Assembly: GCF_005795905.1 (NCBI RefSeq)
Contig: NZ_VAWE01000001.1
Coordinates: forward strand, 620,001-684,000
From: Streptomyces marianii
GTDB taxonomy: Bacteria > Actinomycetota > Actinomycetes > Streptomycetales > Streptomycetaceae
Reading direction: 5' to 3'
Length of the DNA stretch: 64,000 nt
Below are positions 59,962 through 64,000 of this stretch, piece after piece. The translations under genes were made by a program, and so were the position numbers. The stretch's first letter is position 1. Each line of letters begins with the position of its first letter. The notes under the pieces were generated by a model, which searched no databases, was not told where the DNA came from, and saw only the letters and a list, made by a program, of their open reading frames with translations.

Positions 59962-62787
59962 ATGCATCAGATTTTGGGGCGAAAAAGGCGCAGATCGCCG
60001 AAGTCGCCTGGGAGTGATCATGCGTCCGGCCGGTGGAGCGCCCGGGGACTGCCGGGGCGTCTGCGTTCCCTGCTGACCGTGCGCAGCCTCGCCGGCCAGG
60101 TGTTCCTCCTGCAACTGGCGGTCGTGGTGCTGGTCGTCCTCGCCGCCCTGGTGGCCCTCGTCGTACAGGCGCGCCGTGACAGCATGGCGGACGCCCGGCA
60201 CCGGACGCTCACCGCGGCCCAGACCTTCGCGAAGTCACCGGGACTGCTCGACGCGTTGGAGAGTCCCGACCCCTCCGCTTCACTGCAGCCGAGCGCAGAG
60301 GCGGTACGCAGGGCCGCCGGCGTCGACGCCATCATCGTCTACCGGCCGGACGGGATCACCCTCACCCACAGCGACCCGAAGCAGATCGGAAAGCACGTCA
60401 TCGGCCCCTACGCGGAAGCGGCGGCGGGGAAGACGTTCACCCGGACCTTCCAGGGGGCGCTGGGGCTCTCCGTCATCTCCGCCGTCCCCGTCGAGGACAC
60501 CGGCGGCTCGGTCGTCGCCATCGTCTCGTCCGTCGTCACGGTGGGGAGCGTGCAGGACCGGGTGAACCAGCAGCTGCCGGTCCTGTTCGGGGTCGCGGCC
60601 GGGTCGCTCGCCCTCGTCGCGGGCGGGTCGGCGCTGGTGAGCCGTCGCCTCCAGAGACAGACCCACGGCCTGGGACCGGCCGAGATGACCCGGATGTACG
60701 AGCATCACGACGCAGTCCTCCACGCCGTACGGGAAGGGGTGCTGATCGTCGGGGGCGACGGCCGGCTGCTGCTGGCCAACGACGAGGCCCGTCGCCTGCT
60801 GGAGCTTCCGGAGGACGCGGAACGCCGCCATGCGGGCGCGCTGGGGCTGAACGCCGACCTCGCCGAGCTGCTGACGTCAGGCCGCCCCGCCACCGACGAG
60901 GTGCACCTGGCGGGTGACCGGCTCCTCGCCGTCAACAAGCGGTTCACCGCCGCCCAGGGACCGGCCAGCAGGGTGGTGACGCTGCGGGACACCACCGAGC
61001 TGCAGGCCCTCTCCGGCAGGGCCGAGACCGCCCGCCGGCGGCTGCAGCTGCTCTACGACGCCGGGGTGCGGATCGGCACGACCCTGGACGTCACCCGCAC
61101 CGCCGAGGAACTCGCCGAAGTCGCGGTTCCGCGCTTCGCCGACATCGTCACCGTCGAACTCCTCGACCCCGTCCTGCACGGCGACGAGCCCTCCGGCGCG
61201 AGCACCGAGATGCGCCGCACCGCCGTCGTGGGACTGGAGGGGGACCACCTCCTCTACCCGGTCGGCAGGCTGATCCGCTTCGTCCCCGCCCACCCCACCG
61301 CCGCCGGCGCGGCCGACGGCCGGGCGGTGCTGGTCGAGGACCTGAGCACCTCCGCGGGCTGGCAGGCACAGGACCCCGACCGCGCCCGGCGGGTCCTGGA
61401 GCACGGCATCCACTCCCTGATCGTGGTCCCGTTGCGCGCCCGGGGAGTGGTGCTCGGAGCGGCCCACTACTGGCGGGCCGACGGCTCCCCGCCGTTCGAG
61501 GAGGAGGACGTGTCCTTCGCCGAGGAACTGGGCGCCCGGGCGGCGGTGTGCATCGACAACGCCCGCCGCTACACCCGCGAGCACACCATGGCCGTCACCC
61601 TGCAGCGCAGCCTGCTGCCCAGCCGGGTACCCGAACAGTCGGCCCTGGACGTGGCCTACCGCTATCTGCCCGCACGCGCAGGTGTGGGCGGGGACTGGTT
61701 CGACGTCATCCCACTGTCCGGTGCCCGGGTCGCGTTGGTCGTCGGCGACGTCGTGGGGCACGGTCTGCACGCTGCGGCCACCATGGGCCGACTCCGCACC
61801 GCCGTGCACAACTTCTCCGTCCTGGACATCCCGCCGGAGGAACTCCTGGGCCGTGTGGACGAACTGGTGGCCCAGATCGACAGCGACGAGGACGCCGTCG
61901 CAGGGGAGGGGCGGGGCATCACCGGTGCGACCTGCCTGTACGCCGTCTACGATCCCACCTCCGGGCAACTCGCGGTCGCCACCGCCGGCCATCCCGGACC
62001 GGCCGTGGTCCACCCGGGCGGGACCGTGGACTTCCCCCGGCTGCCGGTGTCCCCGCCGCTGGGCCTCGGGGCCGGGCTGCCCGGCGAGAGCGCCGAACTG
62101 ACGGTGCCCGAGGGGTCCCGGCTGGTGCTCTTCACCGACGGGCTGATCGAGGACCGGGAACGTGACCTGGACGTCGGCCTGGCCGCGCTGCGCGAAGCGC
62201 TGGCCGGGCCAGGCCGGTCCCCGGAGGCCACTTGCGCCGCGGTCGTCGACGCGCTGGTCCCCGACCGGCCCAGGGACGACATCGCGCTGCTGGTGGCCCG
62301 TACCCACCGGCTCGACCCGACCCGGATCGCCGACTGGCAGGTACCCCGCGACCCGGCGGCGGTCGGCCCCGTGCGCGCAGCATGCGTCCGCCGGATCCGG
62401 GAATGGGGCCTCGGGCAGATCGACTTCGCCGCCGAACTGGTACTCAGCGAGCTCATCACCAACGCGATCCACTACGGCTCCGAACCCGTCACCGTCCGGC
62501 TCGTCCGCGACCGGGTCCTGATCTGCGAGGTCTCCGACGGCAGCAGCACCTCACCACGCCTGCGGCGGGCCGCGGTCACCGACGAGGGCGGCCGCGGGCT
62601 CTTCCTGGTGGCCCGGTTCACCGAACGCTGGGGCACCCGCTACACGCCGACCGGCAAGGTCATCTGGGCCGAACTCTCGCCTCACGGCGGCCCCGGCCCG
62701 TCGATGGAGGGACTGGCCGAGATCCTGCTCGACGAGGAGGGGCCGCTTTCCGGGGAGGACCGGGAGCAGGACGGCACGGCGCCGTGA
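59962..62787 (+). CDS. SpoIIE-family PP2C phosphatase with Cache, PAS, GAF and HATPase domains
   Basis: A 941-aa membrane regulator. Order of parts: TM helix (QVFLLQLAVVVLVVLAALVA, about 47-67), extracytoplasmic sensory Cache domain (about 70-195, AQTFAKSPGLLDALESP), second TM helix (about 200-222, VLFGVAAGSLALVAGGSALV), PAS (about 245-345, HAVREGVLIVGGDGRLLLAN), GAF (about 360-530), PP2C (SpoIIE) phosphatase (about 560-770, GVGGDWFDVIPLSGARVALV, VGDVVGHGLHAAATMGRLRT, LFTDGLIEDR) and an HATPase_c anti-sigma-like domain (about 800-915, ELVLSELITNAIHYGSEPVT, EGGRGLFLVARF). Such proteins dephosphorylate anti-anti-sigma factors in response to external signals. No cognate anti-sigma/anti-anti-sigma genes are next to it. 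Confidence 0.9.
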   Translation: MHQILGRKRRRSPKSPGSDHASGRWSARGLPGRLRSLLTVRSLAGQVFLLQLAVVVLVVLAALVALVVQARRDSMADARHRTLTAAQTFAKSPGLLDALESPDPSASLQPSAEAVRRAAGVDAIIVYRPDGITLTHSDPKQIGKHVIGPYAEAAAGKTFTRTFQGALGLSVISAVPVEDTGGSVVAIVSSVVTVGSVQDRVNQQLPVLFGVAAGSLALVAGGSALVSRRLQRQTHGLGPAEMTRMYEHHDAVLHAVREGVLIVGGDGRLLLANDEARRLLELPEDAERRHAGALGLNADLAELLTSGRPATDEVHLAGDRLLAVNKRFTAAQGPASRVVTLRDTTELQALSGRAETARRRLQLLYDAGVRIGTTLDVTRTAEELAEVAVPRFADIVTVELLDPVLHGDEPSGASTEMRRTAVVGLEGDHLLYPVGRLIRFVPAHPTAAGAADGRAVLVEDLSTSAGWQAQDPDRARRVLEHGIHSLIVVPLRARGVVLGAAHYWRADGSPPFEEEDVSFAEELGARAAVCIDNARRYTREHTMAVTLQRSLLPSRVPEQSALDVAYRYLPARAGVGGDWFDVIPLSGARVALVVGDVVGHGLHAAATMGRLRTAVHNFSVLDIPPEELLGRVDELVAQIDSDEDAVAGEGRGITGATCLYAVYDPTSGQLAVATAGHPGPAVVHPGGTVDFPRLPVSPPLGLGAGLPGESAELTVPEGSRLVLFTDGLIEDRERDLDVGLAALREALAGPGRSPEATCAAVVDALVPDRPRDDIALLVARTHRLDPTRIADWQVPRDPAAVGPVRAACVRRIREWGLGQIDFAAELVLSELITNAIHYGSEPVTVRLVRDRVLICEVSDGSSTSPRLRRAAVTDEGGRGLFLVARFTERWGTRYTPTGKVIWAELSPHGGPGPSMEGLAEILLDEEGPLSGEDREQDGTAP

Positions 62788-62837
62788 GGGGCGTCCCGCC
62801 GATGCCGTACGACCGCTCGCCGGTCTGCTCGTCCCCA

Positions 62838-62921
62838 CTCGTACGTCCCCGCTCGTATGTCCCCGCTCGTACGTCCCCACCCGTACGTCCCCGCTCGTAT
62901 GTCCCCGTTCGTACGTTCCCG
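62838..62921. repeat. Six tandem 14-bp repeats (CTCGTACGTCCCCG)
   Basis: Six units with one to three substitutions each (CTCGTACGTCCCCG, CTCGTATGTCCCCG, CTCGTACGTCCCCA and so on) and a shortened unit at 62828. The inner TCGTACG is palindromic. They fill most of the gap between the phosphatase stop and the lipoprotein start. Confidence 0.85.
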
Positions 62922-62943
62922 ACCCTCGCGTCCTGGAGCAATC

Positions 62944-64000
62944 GTGACCGTACCCCGTGTCCGAACAGCGGCCACCGCGGCCTGCCTCACCCTCGCGCTG
63001 CTGGTCGGTTGCACCGAGACGTCGAAGACCGCGCCCGTCGAGCCGTCGGCCGCCACCTCCGCGCAGGAGGCGGGAGGCATGAGCAGGCTGATCGCCGCGG
63101 CGAAGAAGGAGGGTGCGCTGAACGCGATCGCGCTTCCGCGCGACTGGGCCAACTACGGCGGACTGATCGACGGCTTCGAGAAGACGTACGGGATCAAGGT
63201 CACGGTCGATGATCCCCAGGGCTCCAGTCAGGACGAGATCGACGCCCTCAGGAGCAGCGGGAAGCGCGCCAACGCCCCCGACGTCGTCGACGTGGGCGAC
63301 ACGTTCGCCCGGTCGGCGGTCCGCCAGAACCTGCTCGCGCCGTACCGGGTGGCCGCGTACGACTCGGTACCGGACAACCAGAAGGACGGCGAAGAGGGCC
63401 GCTGGACCAACAACTACGGCGGATACATCTCCATCGGCTGCGACGCCGCCCGCGTCGGCCCCTGCCCCCGGACCTTCGCCGATCTGCTGGAACCCCGGTA
63501 CAAGGGGATGGTCTCGCTCGACGGCGACCCCACCCGTTCCAACACCGCCTTCGCGGGGGTCTACGCCGCCGCCCTCGCGAACGGAGGGTCGTTCGACGAC
63601 ATCACTCCCGGCCTGGAGTTCTTCGCCGAACTCCACGATCGCGGCAACTTCAACCCGGTCGAGTCCACCTCGGCCGCGGTCGAGACGGGGAGGACCCCCA
63701 TCAGCATCGACTGGGACTACGTCAACCTCGACTACGCGGACCGGTTCCGCGGCAAGGGCGTGGACTGGCAGGTCGCGATCCCCTTCGATGGCAGCTTCGC
63801 CCAGTACTACGCCCTGGCCGTCAACAGGAACGCCCCCCACCCGGCGGCCGCCCGCCTGTGGCAGGAGTACCTCTTCGGCACGACGGGCCAGAACCTCCGG
63901 CTCAAGGGCTACGCACGTCCGGTCCTGATGGAGACCATGCGCGAGGACGGCACCCTCGACGAGGCCGCAGCCGCGAGGCTGCCGACGGTTGAGGGCGAGC
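62944..64000 (+). CDS. Extracellular substrate-binding lipoprotein (ABC importer), 3' end outside the window
   Basis: The visible 352 residues begin at GTG 62944 behind GGAG. A lipobox is present (CLTLALLVGCTETSKTAPVE). The mature part is a type II periplasmic binding fold: MSRLIAAAKKEGALNAIALP, FEKTYGIKVTVDDPQGSSQD, DVVDVGDTFARSAVRQNLLA, GDPTRSNTAFAGVYAAALAN, PISIDWDYVNLDYADRFRGK and RLWQEYLFGTTGQNLRLKGY. This pattern matches spermidine/putrescine-, iron- or phosphonate-type binding proteins; the exact substrate is unknown. Permease and ATPase genes would be expected beyond the window. Confidence 0.85.
   Translation, partial: MTVPRVRTAATAACLTLALLVGCTETSKTAPVEPSAATSAQEAGGMSRLIAAAKKEGALNAIALPRDWANYGGLIDGFEKTYGIKVTVDDPQGSSQDEIDALRSSGKRANAPDVVDVGDTFARSAVRQNLLAPYRVAAYDSVPDNQKDGEEGRWTNNYGGYISIGCDAARVGPCPRTFADLLEPRYKGMVSLDGDPTRSNTAFAGVYAAALANGGSFDDITPGLEFFAELHDRGNFNPVESTSAAVETGRTPISIDWDYVNLDYADRFRGKGVDWQVAIPFDGSFAQYYALAVNRNAPHPAAARLWQEYLFGTTGQNLRLKGYARPVLMETMREDGTLDEAAAARLPTVEGE

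Noticed and set aside
62838..62921. CRISPR array
   Set aside because: The 14-bp units are directly adjacent with no spacers and no cas genes are near.

Overview
The window is high-GC DNA with GTG and TTG starts, many stop/start overlaps (ATGA, GTGA) and typical actinomycete families (WhiB, SARP, SpoIIE-type phosphatase with ATPase domain, DUF4142, DUF6328, DUF1275). It is best read as an accessory region of a Streptomyces chromosome. Visibly AT-richer patches at about 19.85-21.8 and 23.5-25.4 kb, together with at least six different transposon families, mark repeated insertion and decay.

Layout. 0-1.7 kb: a translationally coupled minus-strand operon (class II aldolase, TetR regulator, an unidentified third gene) behind a 41-bp palindromic operator. 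1.7-5.4 kb: transposon scrap (a decayed recombinase, two inverted IS1380 ends, an IS110 fragment) around an SDR epimerase and an intact IS1380 transposase. 6-8.3 kb: three adjacent secreted low-complexity proteins with strong hairpins after each. 8.5-18.9 kb: a membrane-anchored AA10 LPMO, membrane proteins, a DUF817 gene cut by an IS1182 element, a broken VOC gene, a flavodoxin-like protein, a DUF4142 protein, a MarR regulator, a trypsin-like protease and a secreted endonuclease I. 19.1-25.4 kb: a foreign patch in which identical 516-bp direct repeats of an ISAs1-type element flank a CASTOR/POLLUX-like channel gene, followed by a coupled MmgE/PrpD plus SnoaL-like pair.

26.1-49.4 kb: a RiPP cluster of the thiopeptide / linear azole peptide type. 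The precursor (29130-29306) has a leader resembling thiopeptide leaders and a 21-residue C-terminal core in which 20 residues are Ser, Thr or Cys. A convergent operon reads SARP regulator, ThiF-like leader-binding protein, YcaO, SagB-type dehydrogenase, glutamylating LanB, eliminating LanB, M50 protease, ABC ATPase, ABC permease and a second YcaO. The expected chemistry is leader recognition, cyclodehydration of Cys/Ser/Thr, oxidation to azoles, Glu-tRNA-dependent dehydration of remaining Ser/Thr, proteolysis and export. Two LuxR-type regulators stand at the two ends of the cluster, and GTGTCAG heptamers in 11-bp phase upstream of the precursor fit a SARP site.

50.5-56 kb: a 5177-bp element with three co-transcribed recombination genes (TnpA/TnpB/TnpC type) and a methyltransferase, inserted precisely inside a WhiB-family gene. 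It has 11-bp terminal inverted repeats and a 6-bp duplicated flank, and clean excision would restore the whiB frame. 56.3-64 kb: small membrane and lipoprotein genes, a TetR-controlled divergent pair with two clear operators, a multidomain SpoIIE-family phosphatase, a 14-bp tandem repeat, and a substrate-binding lipoprotein that runs off the end.
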